Shown here in pieces: positions 38,971 through 49,680 of a stretch of 64,000 nt of DNA. Origin of the DNA: Polaribacter sp. (GTDB taxonomy: Bacteria; Bacteroidota; Bacteroidia; Flavobacteriales; Flavobacteriaceae); the NCBI GenBank assembly GCA_028336245.1, contig JAOKTT010000001.1, positions 85,460-149,459 on the forward strand. The letters run 5' to 3'. Under the pieces are notes generated by a model that saw only the letters and a program-made list of their open reading frames with translations, made no database searches and had not been told where the DNA came from. Each line of letters begins with the position of its first letter. The stretch's first letter is position 1. Made by a program: the position numbers and the translations under genes.

Positions 38971-40962
38971 CTATTCTACAAATCTCGAACTCCCTGAGAC
39001 ACCTAATGAATCATATGCTTCAATTAAGTACACATAATTTCTATCGGGTGTAGCAGTCGTATCCTTAAAAGTACTAATCGATGCATCAAATATTCCGAGT
39101 TCAACACCATTAGGTGCTCCTGACTTATTTATTCTGTACAATTTAAGTTCTTTGGTAATTTGCGCACCTTGCAAAAATTCCCATTTTAAATTTATACCTC
39201 CCTGCACATTATTAGCTTTTAGGGCTATCACTATTTCATTTAAGCCATCCTGAATAAAGTCTCTTTTATGATCGCGCGGTGTAAAAGGGCTTCTATCAAT
39301 TTCATCTATGTATGGGAAATTTTTCCCCTCTAAATATTTTTTTAGTCGATACTGATACTGATAAATTAAATATTTATCTGCAGAATTTATTAGGTTGTTA
39401 ACTTCCGTTAGATCTTCTTTATAATCTATAAACCTTGAAGAGGTGTATTTTACAGGGTATCTTCCGTTTGAAAACCTTGAAAAGCAATATTTATAATTAT
39501 CATCTACAATACCTAAAGTATAAGAAAAACGCGCGCTTTCCTTATCTGAAGAATCAGGAATGTCTGTAGAAATATTGAAGTCAGTATCAAGATTTGCATT
39601 GTGATAATCTTCGATAAAATTAAGGTCTCTCCATTCCTGTTGTTCCCCTTCAAGTAATGTTTTAAATGATTTTCCATCAATATTTGATCTTGAGAAAGCG
39701 AGCTCTGAGAAATCCAAAATAGTAGGCATTATATCAACATTAGACACTCTTTGCTTGTAGATTTGACCAGCAGGTATTTTGTCTGGATACCTAAAAAACA
39801 AAGGGACATTAAAAAGACGGTTGTACATTTTTTCATTAATTTTTCCAACATTGTAATGCATTCCTTTCATATCGCCATGATCGGAAGTAAAAACGACAAT
39901 AGTGTTATTAGCAAGTCCAAGGTCATCCAATTTATCGAGTACTTTTCCAACAAGAACGTCTGTCATTGCCACCAATGCTAAATAGTTAGCTACATATTCT
40001 TCAACACCTCTGTACCCTCCATTCAGTTCTTTAAGTTTACGCCCAATCCTTGTTGATAGTCCCGTATCTTGTTTAGGACTAAGCTCATCTCCCTCCAGTT
40101 TTATTAGATTATTATCCAACAGGTGTTTTGCTATCTTAGTATAGTAAGGATCCGGAACACTCCATGGGTCATGAGGTGGACTAATACTCATTGTCATAGC
40201 CCAAGTATTAGATTTGTTTTCATCTATAAATTCACACACTTCTTTTACAATATTCCATTCATACCATTTTTCTAACGGCACTAAATTCTTTCCTACATCA
40301 CCCCATTTGATTGGTTTAATAGAATTAAAAAAATATTTTTGCCAATCAGCGGTTAACTGAGTTGGCAAAATAGCTTTCCCTTTGACCCAACCTCCTTCAC
40401 TTCGTTCAAAATACGACTTTTTAGAATAATCAGGGTTTGCAAAATCCCAGGGATATTGTGCCTGCATCTCGGCTTTATATGGATAATTTTTCCCTGCATA
40501 TGGAAAGTCGAATTCGGGTGGTGTCGTATTATTATCAAAAAACAATTTTTTATTACCAATATGCCATTTACCTCGATGCCCGACCACATAGCCATCGTCA
40601 TGCAATATTCTGTCCGACAATTGACTGAATTCTGGGACAATCCCCATTATTCCTCGATTAGGATGTTCATTGTCATATACTTTATGCTTCCAGCTGTAGG
40701 TGCCGGTTACTAAACTTGCCCGAGATGGAGAGCAAGAAGGCAAATTAACGAAGGCGTTTGGAAACATGGCACCTTCTCTAGCTATCCTGTCTATATTTGG
40801 AGTTTGGATTAATTTATTTCCCTCTATGCTGGTTAATCCAACGGTTTGCTGATCAGTGTAGATGAACAAAATATTTGGTTTTTCATTCGACTCCTGGCCG
40901 GAAACCAATTTTGTGTTTAACCAAATAACACATAACAATACTATAGTTATAATCTTTTTCAT
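38971..40962 (-). CDS. Sulfatase (S1-type) with C-terminal FnIII-like domain
   Basis: 'ILFIYTDQQTVGLTSIEGNKLIQTPNIDRIA', 'CSPSRASLVTGTY', 'GHRGKWHIG', 'TSDHGDMKGMH'. Confidence 0.92.
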   Translation of the reverse strand: MKKIITIVLLCVIWLNTKLVSGQESNEKPNILFIYTDQQTVGLTSIEGNKLIQTPNIDRIAREGAMFPNAFVNLPSCSPSRASLVTGTYSWKHKVYDNEHPNRGIMGIVPEFSQLSDRILHDDGYVVGHRGKWHIGNKKLFFDNNTTPPEFDFPYAGKNYPYKAEMQAQYPWDFANPDYSKKSYFERSEGGWVKGKAILPTQLTADWQKYFFNSIKPIKWGDVGKNLVPLEKWYEWNIVKEVCEFIDENKSNTWAMTMSISPPHDPWSVPDPYYTKIAKHLLDNNLIKLEGDELSPKQDTGLSTRIGRKLKELNGGYRGVEEYVANYLALVAMTDVLVGKVLDKLDDLGLANNTIVVFTSDHGDMKGMHYNVGKINEKMYNRLFNVPLFFRYPDKIPAGQIYKQRVSNVDIMPTILDFSELAFSRSNIDGKSFKTLLEGEQQEWRDLNFIEDYHNANLDTDFNISTDIPDSSDKESARFSYTLGIVDDNYKYCFSRFSNGRYPVKYTSSRFIDYKEDLTEVNNLINSADKYLIYQYQYRLKKYLEGKNFPYIDEIDRSPFTPRDHKRDFIQDGLNEIVIALKANNVQGGINLKWEFLQGAQITKELKLYRINKSGAPNGVELGIFDASISTFKDTTATPDRNYVYLIEAYDSLGVSGSSRFVE

Positions 40963-41068
40963 AATCTCAACTTTAAATAATACACTCTAAAAATCAGCGT
41001 TTTAATGCTTTTTATTTGTTTAAAACTTGAAGGCTTACACCTACTATTAATTTCATTAAAGAGGCGCC

Positions 41069-42649
41069 TTATAAGTATTTAAACTTAACAGGTACTCCTT
41101 TCCAGTTTGTTGTCTTTAGCCATTCTGAAAGAGCTTCTTCAAGCTCAAGTACATCTTGGGTAAACTTTGGGTTATCAATAACATTCTTCATTTCGTTTGG
41201 ATCGTTTTCTAAATCATACAGAAATACATCGCCATCTGGATATATATTCAATTTATACCGATCGTTTCTTACCATGAAAGCTCCTTTTGCAGTGCTTAAA
41301 ATTTCGCGTTTCCCTTCAGGGTGGTATTGAATTCGTTCGCAAAATGAATATTTCGGTGCTTCGGTCATACTTTTTTCTCCTGTAAAGAACGGTACAATGT
41401 TCGTTCCACTTACTTTTGCTTTGTATTCTTCACCCACTACCGACAATATTGTAGGTTTTATATCTACTAAACTAATAGGCATAGATGAAACTCCTGGTTT
41501 GAACAATTTAGGATAACGAATAATAAAAGGTATATTGGCTATAGCTTCATAAAATGACTCGTTCGATTTCCATGTCATCCCGTGTTCACCCATCATATCC
41601 CCATGGTCTGCGGTAAAAATAATTAAGGTTTCATCCAGTTTGCCTTGTGCTTCCAGTTCCCCTAATATTTCACCAATTCTATCATCTAAATATTTGACGT
41701 TCGCATGATATATTCTTAGAAATTCCTTCAGTCCTTCATCTCCATAGCCATTTACCATTCGTCTTGACCACGAATTCTCGAATTTTTGTTCAGGAGTATT
41801 GAATTCAGGAATCTTTAATGAATCTGGATTGAACATTTCATAATATGGTGAAGGAGCAAAGTTTGGATCATGTGGCCAGATAAATGAACAGGTTAGCATA
41901 AAAGGATCATTTGTCTCTCCGCTTTCTTTAATCCTTGCAATCGTTTTTTTAGCAAGAATACCATCAATCCATTCTTCGGGTTTAATTTTCAATCGTCCCA
42001 TTTTAGTCACAAAGTCCCTATACTCAATGGAGCTCCATATTGAGTCCAGGTGTTCTCGCTTTCCTTTCATGTAAGGAGTGCCTTCAACGGGAAAACTTTG
42101 CCCGTAAAAATTCATATATTCATCAGAGTCCGCTTTTTTAAGAGTTACCCCAGATTCATTAGCTTCCTTTTTGTACTGGTATCCAAAATCATATTGGTCT
42201 GGATAATAGGGTAAATAAGGCAGGGAATCACTTTCCACGTGCCATTTCCCATAATGGTGTGTTTCATACCCATTTTCTGACAGGATTTTTTCGGTAGTTT
42301 CATCATCAATCGTAATCCCCTCTTTCTGTCTCCATCCCATATTTTGTACAATTCCATGTTCATGAAGATACTGTCCTGTTACAATTGAAGCTCGGGAAGG
42401 TGAACAGAATGGTGTTGTACAGTATGCTCTATCGAATCGAACGCCCTCATTTGCAAGGCGATCAATATTAGGAGTCTGCATTTCACCCCCATAACAACTC
42501 AACGCATTGACATTTAATTGATCGACCATAATAACCAACACGTTTGGTTTATTTTGGTTACTATGCGTCTTCGATATCTTTTTTGAAGAACATGAGGATA
42601 TGCCAACCATTAGAATAGCGATGATTAATTTTTCAATTGTTATTTTCAT
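41069..42649 (-). CDS. Sulfatase (S1-type), lipoprotein
   Basis: Lipobox 'GISSC'; 'IMVDQLNVNALSCYGGEMQTPNIDRLA', 'CSPSRASIVTGQY', 'YGKWHVES', 'TADHGDMMGEHG'. Confidence 0.93.
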   Translation of the reverse strand: MKITIEKLIIAILMVGISSCSSKKISKTHSNQNKPNVLVIMVDQLNVNALSCYGGEMQTPNIDRLANEGVRFDRAYCTTPFCSPSRASIVTGQYLHEHGIVQNMGWRQKEGITIDDETTEKILSENGYETHHYGKWHVESDSLPYLPYYPDQYDFGYQYKKEANESGVTLKKADSDEYMNFYGQSFPVEGTPYMKGKREHLDSIWSSIEYRDFVTKMGRLKIKPEEWIDGILAKKTIARIKESGETNDPFMLTCSFIWPHDPNFAPSPYYEMFNPDSLKIPEFNTPEQKFENSWSRRMVNGYGDEGLKEFLRIYHANVKYLDDRIGEILGELEAQGKLDETLIIFTADHGDMMGEHGMTWKSNESFYEAIANIPFIIRYPKLFKPGVSSMPISLVDIKPTILSVVGEEYKAKVSGTNIVPFFTGEKSMTEAPKYSFCERIQYHPEGKREILSTAKGAFMVRNDRYKLNIYPDGDVFLYDLENDPNEMKNVIDNPKFTQDVLELEEALSEWLKTTNWKGVPVKFKYL

Positions 42650-42924
42650 TTTATTATAATTATAGATTGATTGTTTTTTATTTTAGTAGGCAGAACTCTC
42701 TTAATTTAATTCATGTACTTATCAGTGAAATATTTTTTCATAGTCATACCATTTAGCAAATTATAAATGCTAAAATTGAGGTACTGGTTTAAAAAGATTA
42801 CTTCGCATGGTGTATCTTTAATTTTAAATGAGCCTTATTTTTTTATATAAAATAGATAACCTAGACTCTTTTACAACTCACTTTTTAAGGACTTCACCAT
42901 TTTCTCCTTTTTTATTTTGATTTT

Positions 42925-42954
42925 AATAAGCCTGGAAAAAATCCCAGGCTTATT
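42925..42954 (-). terminator. Hairpin downstream of SusD gene
   Basis: 11-bp perfect stem AATAAGCCTGG/CCAGGCTTATT with 8-nt loop. Confidence 0.65.
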
Positions 42955-42994
42955 ACAATATTTACGAACCTCTTGTGCATATTATTTTTAAACA

Positions 42995-44587
42995 TTAATC
43001 AATGTTGCTATTGGCCGAAACTTCAGTGATAGGAATGGGCCAGGTATAATCTTCAGGGCCTCTAATCCCTGCTTGTAAACCTCTATTTTTAGGATCAAAT
43101 GCAAGTTTAATTTTCTCTTCATACACGCCCATACGCGTTAGATCAAACCAACGATTACCCTCCATAAATAGCTCAGCCGCTCGCTCTCTTAACAATGCAT
43201 CCCTAAAATCTGACATAGTCATTCCTGTACCGTCAAAATCAACCATCCCTACTGCAGTTCTTAATGCATTCACATCGGTATTTGCCAGTTGAGGAGCTTG
43301 ATTAATTTCAGCAAGTGCTTCGGCGCGCATCAGGTAAACATCAGACAAACGAATGACATGCCAGTTTTGCTGGCTCGTAGCTTCAGTTGTTGCATCGCTA
43401 TCAATGTACTTTGAAGTATAAACCCTATTCAATTTACCCTTGGAAGCACCAGTCTCCAAGTCAAACCTCACATAACCGTCCATTTTTGGGTTTAGCTCAT
43501 GACGCAGCGTCTCTGTCTCAAATTCATGAATAATGCCATTCACATACCTTGGATCGGCAACATCTACATTATTTTTAACAAACCCAGCAATTGCCCAATT
43601 GGTACCCCCCCAGCCACCTCCGCTTAATCCTGCATTCCGCGGAGAAAAGAGGTTAGATACTGTTGATCCTTGTTCCGTTGCAGAACTACTCTGGATATCA
43701 AACAATATCTCCGAATTGTTTCCTTTTGTAGGGTCAAAAATATTAACCCAATCATCCAAAGTAGAAACCAGTTGATAACCGGGCTGACTTATAGCTAAAT
43801 CGCAATATATTTTACATGCTTCATAATAAGCCGTGTAATCCGCACCAAAAGCGGTATATGGAGCACACCCTTCACTACCCTCTGATGCAGCGCGGGCAGA
43901 AGAAGCAATATGAAGATAAACACGTGCCAGCAAGGCTTGGGCCGATGCATTGGTAGCTCTACCCAACGCCATATCCAGACGTCCCCAGCAGTTTTCCGAT
44001 GCATATTTTAAATCACTAATAATAATATCATAAATATCAGTTATAGGTGAAACAGGCAAACCGTTCTCCTCTCCCGGTTGCACAGGTATTGTTCTCAGAG
44101 GCACCTCGCCAAAACAACGAACCAGATTGAAGTAATGTAATGCTCTCAAAAACTTTGCTTCACCCACAATACGGGCCCTCAAGCTTTCGTCCATATCTAT
44201 TCTAGGAACATTATAGATCACATTATTGGCATCGCGGATGGCTTTATAAATTTGGTTCCAGGTATCAGGTAAAGTTGTATTAGAGGACGTTAATACCCCG
44301 TTGTAGTAATCATTATGTTTCCAGCTTGATCTCCCCTGGTCGGAAGATGCAAAAACATTGGAAAGAAACTGCTGGCTATAATAACCAAATCCAGCTTTCA
44401 TTTGAGCGTAAGCAGCTGTCAATGCATTGAGTGCATCTTGTTCATTCTGATAGAAAAAGTCAGTTCCCGTCTGTGTCTTTGGTTCTTCTTGAAGTACACT
44501 TTCACAAGAAGTAAGGATTACCAAAACCATTAGTAGATATGCAAAGTTTTTCATTTTAATATATTTTTTTAAGGTTATCTTATTCAT
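42995..44587 (-). CDS. SusD/RagB-family outer-membrane lipoprotein
   Basis: 'VILTSCESVLQEEPKTQTGTDFFYQNEQDALNALTAAYAQM', 'FLRALHYFNLVRCFGEVPLRT', 'RAAELFMEGNRWFDLTRMG'. Confidence 0.97.
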   Translation of the reverse strand: MNKITLKKYIKMKNFAYLLMVLVILTSCESVLQEEPKTQTGTDFFYQNEQDALNALTAAYAQMKAGFGYYSQQFLSNVFASSDQGRSSWKHNDYYNGVLTSSNTTLPDTWNQIYKAIRDANNVIYNVPRIDMDESLRARIVGEAKFLRALHYFNLVRCFGEVPLRTIPVQPGEENGLPVSPITDIYDIIISDLKYASENCWGRLDMALGRATNASAQALLARVYLHIASSARAASEGSEGCAPYTAFGADYTAYYEACKIYCDLAISQPGYQLVSTLDDWVNIFDPTKGNNSEILFDIQSSSATEQGSTVSNLFSPRNAGLSGGGWGGTNWAIAGFVKNNVDVADPRYVNGIIHEFETETLRHELNPKMDGYVRFDLETGASKGKLNRVYTSKYIDSDATTEATSQQNWHVIRLSDVYLMRAEALAEINQAPQLANTDVNALRTAVGMVDFDGTGMTMSDFRDALLRERAAELFMEGNRWFDLTRMGVYEEKIKLAFDPKNRGLQAGIRGPEDYTWPIPITEVSANSNID

Positions 44588-47500
44588 TAATAATTAAATT
44601 TCACACCAAATACATAGTTTTTTGTACCGGGATACGATCCAAAATCAATTCCTCTTCTTTGCGGATCCTTGTTATAAGATTGTACTTCAGGATCAAACCC
44701 CGGATAATCAGTCCAGGTAAATAAATTCTGTACCGAAGCATACAACCTAAAGCTTTTTCCTGTTCCTTTAATATTAAGAGTATATCCTAGGTTTACATTT
44801 TTCAATCTGATAAAAGAACCATCAAAGATCTGTCGACCCGACACGCTGAACCTGTCTCCAGAAGTTATTGATGGAGCTGGATTGTTAGCACCTACGAGCC
44901 TTCCAATAGATTCATCGTAACTAATTTGCCCTGAAGCTTTATCTACCGTAAGCGGAGCAATCCATGCACTATTATACGCGGAAGCCAAACCGTTGGCACC
45001 TCTCTGAAAAGCTGCTAATGCCCATGAATCTACCCAAAGTATATCACCTCCTTTTTGGCCTGTGAACAAGACACTCAGATCCCAATTTTTAAAAGTAACA
45101 GTATTGCTTAACGATGCTGTAAAGTCAGGGTTTGGGTCTCCTATCTGTACATAATCATCAAAATTAATCTGTTGCAACGCACTTGGATTTCCATCTTCAT
45201 CAGTGTCCACAGAATTGTTTACATATTTTATTTCACCTGGTGCGGCACCTGCTATACCACTGTCAATGGCTTCCTGCCAATTGGCATAGATGCCTTCGGT
45301 TTCCGCTCCCCAAAAAATACCCAAAGGTTTACCCTCCATAAACATAGAAGGAAAAGTATTATTATACCCTACAGATGGCCCTAATTGGTACTCCAGGTTA
45401 GAGTTTAGTTCAACCAGTTTGTTTTTGTTTATGCTTAGGATTCCTAAAACATTCCAACTAAAATCACTTTTTCGAATAAGATCTACTCCTAAACTAAACT
45501 CTAAACCCTTATTTTCAACTTTACCAAAATTATCTACCCTACTCTCGTAGCCATTTGAAGCAGGTAAATTAACATATTGAAGCAAGTCATGCGTTTTTTT
45601 ATAATAAGCATCTACAGTCAAGCTCAACCTCGAATTAAACATGCTAAAATCTACACCAACATCAAACTGATCCGTTGTTTCCCATGTTAAGTCTGGGTTG
45701 CTCAGGTTCTCCTCATAATATCCCGTCACTACTTGGTTATTAAAATTATACCTGATCGGCGAAGTCAATGCCAATGATTGAAAAGGCTGGATGGGGTTAC
45801 TACCTGTTTTCCCATATGAAAAACGTAGTTTTAAATTGGATATAGCCTCAACTTCATTTAAGAAAGGTTCTTCGGAAGCTCTCCAAGCCAATCCTATAGA
45901 TGGAAATATTGCGCTCTTTTTATTCGCTGCAAACTTGGAAGAAGCATCCATTCTTGCATTCACATCAATATAATATTTTCCTTTATAATTGTATGCTACC
46001 CGCATTAAACCAGAAAGTAAACTCTGTTCTCTAAATCCGGCTATTGGCACCTGAATATCTGTTGCCGACTCGAAGGTGTAGTATGATGTTAGATCACTCC
46101 CATAGCCATATGCCTTGTTAAACATACTACGGATATTGTTATTTTCGTATGTTCCAACAACAATTGCATCTACACGATGTCCGTTAAAGTTATTTTTATA
46201 ATGAAGGTTGACTTCAGCATAAGTCTTTATATTTTGCAAAAAAGCCTGTGAAGCTTCACCATTATTTCTCCTACCCCGAGTAGTGTTGGTTGGGTAATAA
46301 CTATCCCTAAAACTTTTTTGGTAGTTCAAAGCTCCTTTTAGGGTAGCACTCAAATTTGGTGTAATTTCACCTTTGATAGTAAGTGACTGAATAAAAGACA
46401 CCGCTTCTTTTCTATCTACTACATACTTGGCTAGGGTGTATGGGTTTGAAATTGGTTCATCGTCGTTCAATTCTGCATAAATCTCATCCCCTTGTCCCAG
46501 TTCAAGAAGCGGAAATATAGGTTGAAAACTCAGGGAATGGGACACAACGCCTCTTTGCTGAAATATTTCCCCATTACCAGTAGAAGCTGCATTCCCGTTG
46601 GAATAAGAAGCCTTTGTTTGGGTTAAAAGTGTAATTCTATCATCAAATGCCTTTCTTTTGGCATTCATATTAAAGGTAGCCCTCTTAAAATCAGAGTTAA
46701 TAATAACACCCTCGTTGTCTAACAAGCCAAGGCTTATGGATAAATTATTGCTTTTTGATCCTCCACGGTATGCGATATTATAATTTTTAGAATATGCTTT
46801 ACGAAACACTTGATCCTGCCAATTTGTATTAATACCAGTTGATTCAGGATATGGAAGTTGAAATGTAGCCACTTCATCAAAGTTACCAGCTGTAATTGGC
46901 TGGGTGCCGTTAAACACAGCCCCTGATCTATTCGGGTTTGTGATGTCTATGTACAACTGGTTCACAACTCTCTGGTTCATGAACTCCTCAAATTCTGGAC
47001 CATCAAATACATCTATATTTTTAATTACATCTGTAAGCGTAGTTTCAACTGTCACTGAAATTTTATCAGTTCCCTTTACATTATCAGCGCTTTTTGTGGT
47101 AATCACCACGACACCATTAGCCCCTCTCGCACCATAAATAGCAGTTGCAGAAGCATCTTTTAACACTTCCATTTTTTCAATATCGTTAGGGTTAAGAAAA
47201 CTCAGCGAACTTTGAGACTGACCAGAACCACTGTTTCCTTGCGCATCCATCAATGGGCTAATGGGAATACCATCCACAACATATAGCGGTTGAGTTCCTC
47301 CCAACATAGAGTTTGTACCCCTAATAGAGATTCCAATACCTCCACCAGGTTCTGAGTTTTCGCTTACCACAAGTCCTGCCACCTGCCCCTGCAACATCTT
47401 CTCAACAGAGTTTGTTCTGTTTTTATCCAATACTTCCGAAGTTACCTGAGAAATGGAGCCGGTCAAATCATCTTTTCTGACATCATAATAGCCTACACTA

Positions 47501-47811
47501 ATAGTTATTTCGTCCATTTGGGCTATATCTTCCTCCAAACTTACATTTATAATAGACCTCATCTGGACTGCTATCTCCTTGGTTTTTGACCCAATATATG
47601 AAAACACTAAGACGTCACTGTCATTAGCCTTAAGATTAAATTTTCCTTTCTCATCGGTAATAGTTCCTTCTTGGGTTCCTTTTATTAGAACCGTAACATA
47701 AGGTAATTGAGTTCCTGTGATGCGATCGGTTACAACTCCAGAGATACTCCTTTGCTGTGCCAAAATTCCTAGGGGCATTGCAATTAATAATAATATTAAT
47801 AATTTTTTCAT
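44587..47811 (-). CDS. SusC/RagA-family TonB-dependent receptor
   Basis: 'ISGVVTDRITGTQLPYVTVLIKGTQEGTITDEKGKF', 'GGIGISIRGTNSMLGGTQPLYVVDGIP', 'IEKMEVLKDASATAIYGARGANGVVVITTK'. Confidence 0.98.
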   Translation of the reverse strand: MKKLLILLLIAMPLGILAQQRSISGVVTDRITGTQLPYVTVLIKGTQEGTITDEKGKFNLKANDSDVLVFSYIGSKTKEIAVQMRSIINVSLEEDIAQMDEITISVGYYDVRKDDLTGSISQVTSEVLDKNRTNSVEKMLQGQVAGLVVSENSEPGGGIGISIRGTNSMLGGTQPLYVVDGIPISPLMDAQGNSGSGQSQSSLSFLNPNDIEKMEVLKDASATAIYGARGANGVVVITTKSADNVKGTDKISVTVETTLTDVIKNIDVFDGPEFEEFMNQRVVNQLYIDITNPNRSGAVFNGTQPITAGNFDEVATFQLPYPESTGINTNWQDQVFRKAYSKNYNIAYRGGSKSNNLSISLGLLDNEGVIINSDFKRATFNMNAKRKAFDDRITLLTQTKASYSNGNAASTGNGEIFQQRGVVSHSLSFQPIFPLLELGQGDEIYAELNDDEPISNPYTLAKYVVDRKEAVSFIQSLTIKGEITPNLSATLKGALNYQKSFRDSYYPTNTTRGRRNNGEASQAFLQNIKTYAEVNLHYKNNFNGHRVDAIVVGTYENNNIRSMFNKAYGYGSDLTSYYTFESATDIQVPIAGFREQSLLSGLMRVAYNYKGKYYIDVNARMDASSKFAANKKSAIFPSIGLAWRASEEPFLNEVEAISNLKLRFSYGKTGSNPIQPFQSLALTSPIRYNFNNQVVTGYYEENLSNPDLTWETTDQFDVGVDFSMFNSRLSLTVDAYYKKTHDLLQYVNLPASNGYESRVDNFGKVENKGLEFSLGVDLIRKSDFSWNVLGILSINKNKLVELNSNLEYQLGPSVGYNNTFPSMFMEGKPLGIFWGAETEGIYANWQEAIDSGIAGAAPGEIKYVNNSVDTDEDGNPSALQQINFDDYVQIGDPNPDFTASLSNTVTFKNWDLSVLFTGQKGGDILWVDSWALAAFQRGANGLASAYNSAWIAPLTVDKASGQISYDESIGRLVGANNPAPSITSGDRFSVSGRQIFDGSFIRLKNVNLGYTLNIKGTGKSFRLYASVQNLFTWTDYPGFDPEVQSYNKDPQRRGIDFGSYPGTKNYVFGVKFNY

Positions 47812-47956
47812 TTTATTAAAATTTAATGGTTTAGTTATTAATTATATTTAAAAACATACTTTCTATTTACTTCTAATTATTAAGATAGGAATCCATTGCG
47901 AATACCACCTATATTAATCTTATTCGCTAGGAGGAGTGCATGTCATCGCATTTCCA

Positions 47957-49207
47957 TTAATTTAAGATATTAAACTTCAAAGCTTTCTCCTGAAACACAG
48001 ACAAAAGTGGCATCTTTTTATTTTCCTGATAATACTGCTTTAAAAAGCGTTTACTGTCCTTATAAAACTTATTATGCGTGTGCCATATTTCTTGTTTTCT
48101 AGCTTTATCATCTATCATCCAGAAGCCTACTTGCTCTCCTGTTTCTTTTTTAATTTCATTATTATACATTTCCCAAAAAAGAATAAAAGGAGCATTCCAT
48201 TTTAACCCTGTCTTAATCACCCATTTTGCACGCTCATTTTGCACTTTTTCGCCATACCTCATGAAAGGACTTCCATACTCTCCAATCCATACACGCTTGC
48301 CGTCTGGCAATCCTTTTTTAGGTTGAAGATACGATTCGATATAATCCAAAGATTCGCTCAAAGAAACATGTAACTCTTGTTCTGTTTTAGGTGGATTTGT
48401 TGCGTCATAAGAAGAATAGGAAACATAGTCCGGGTTCACCTCTTTAATGATCGTATTGGTTACTACTTTATCGCCTAATTCAATGCCACGTCGTACTAGG
48501 TTCACTTCCACATAGTGATAGATATTAACATTCTTATATTCGGTATCTCTTTTAGCATCGTCGATGGCTTTCTGACGTACCTTCGCCCATTTCAACATGC
48601 CTTCTAATGTAGCTTCGTCGGCTGGTTTAGTCCGATCATAGTCCCAACGCAAGTGCCAATCGCCTTCCCAGTTACCTAGATAAAATACCTTGCCTGAGTT
48701 ATTGAATTCCTTTAATAAATAACTTGTCAACTCGTATAACTCTTTGTATAAAGCCTCGGCATAAAAATCAGGATAGCCTCCTATAAATTTAATTTGACTG
48801 GTATCATTTTTCTTGCCTTTTGGTTCAGGTGAATATTGCGAAAAACCGTATACCCAGATGTGATAAAACTTAAAATCCATATTGAGAACTTCTTTAACTG
48901 AAGGCTCTAATTGAGCTAAACTTGTTAATGAAGTTATTTCTTTATTCTCAGTAAGACCATAATTTTCGTTACAATATCGTGGATGCATCGAGAATTTAAG
49001 TAAATTAGAACCCATGTCTTTAATTTGCTTAGCTGTTTCTACCAACATCGACTCATTCGTGAATTTATATTTAGGCCCCACAGTTTGGGTGCCCACTATA
49101 TAATTATAGTCTTCCACCAACCTTTTCATAGCGTCATCTTTTGACGGGGTCTGCGCCCAAGTACAATTAACGATTAGTAATCCAATAATAATATAGGTAC
49201 TCTTCAT
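47957..49207 (-). CDS. Secreted TIM-barrel-like glycoside hydrolase, family not assigned
   Basis: Signal peptide ending 'NCTWAQ'. Clan-A-like elements: 'VFYLGNWEGDWHLRWDYD', 'NIYHYVEVNLV', 'RVWIGEYGSPF' (possible nucleophile Glu), 'FILFWEMYNNE'. Adjacent to SusC/D. Confidence 0.6.
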   Translation of the reverse strand: MKSTYIIIGLLIVNCTWAQTPSKDDAMKRLVEDYNYIVGTQTVGPKYKFTNESMLVETAKQIKDMGSNLLKFSMHPRYCNENYGLTENKEITSLTSLAQLEPSVKEVLNMDFKFYHIWVYGFSQYSPEPKGKKNDTSQIKFIGGYPDFYAEALYKELYELTSYLLKEFNNSGKVFYLGNWEGDWHLRWDYDRTKPADEATLEGMLKWAKVRQKAIDDAKRDTEYKNVNIYHYVEVNLVRRGIELGDKVVTNTIIKEVNPDYVSYSSYDATNPPKTEQELHVSLSESLDYIESYLQPKKGLPDGKRVWIGEYGSPFMRYGEKVQNERAKWVIKTGLKWNAPFILFWEMYNNEIKKETGEQVGFWMIDDKARKQEIWHTHNKFYKDSKRFLKQYYQENKKMPLLSVFQEKALKFNILN

Positions 49208-49324
49208 ACAACTTGATTTTATTTTGTTTTTATATATCTTCTAAGCTTATCTGCTGACTCCTTCTTTTAGAAATAGCTATACCAACACAATCGCTATCGC
49301 AAAATGCAAAAGTAAAACCAAATA

Positions 49325-49365
49325 TGAGTTTGAGAACTGTTCAGATGAGTTTAAAGGCTAATCAA
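49325..49365 (-). promoter_or_regulatory. Shared ~40-bp regulatory element, copy C (upstream of the 47957-49207 gene)
   Basis: Reverse strand TGATTAGCCTTTAAACTCATCTGAACAGTTCTCAAACTCAT; AAACTCAT direct repeat with 21-bp period. Confidence 0.75.
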
Positions 49366-49680
49366 CACCTATTACATACTCATTAAATGATGATTACAAA
49401 CCTCTATGGTTATACTTTACAAAAATAAAATCATATTCAAATTCTCAAAAAAGGTTGAATTTAGCCATATAAATATGTGTAATATATCTTTTAAAAAGAT
49501 ATAAATAAACTATCCACCTTTGAAGGAGAACTTGCAGCGAATAAACGAATAACAAGCCTTTAAAATAAAAAGCTACACTTATTTTTAATTGCTGCACTCT
49601 ATTTTTATATTATTAACGCTTACTCCACGGTTTCAATATCGAGCTAATAGATTTTAGGGATGAAATCACAGAGGTGAAAA

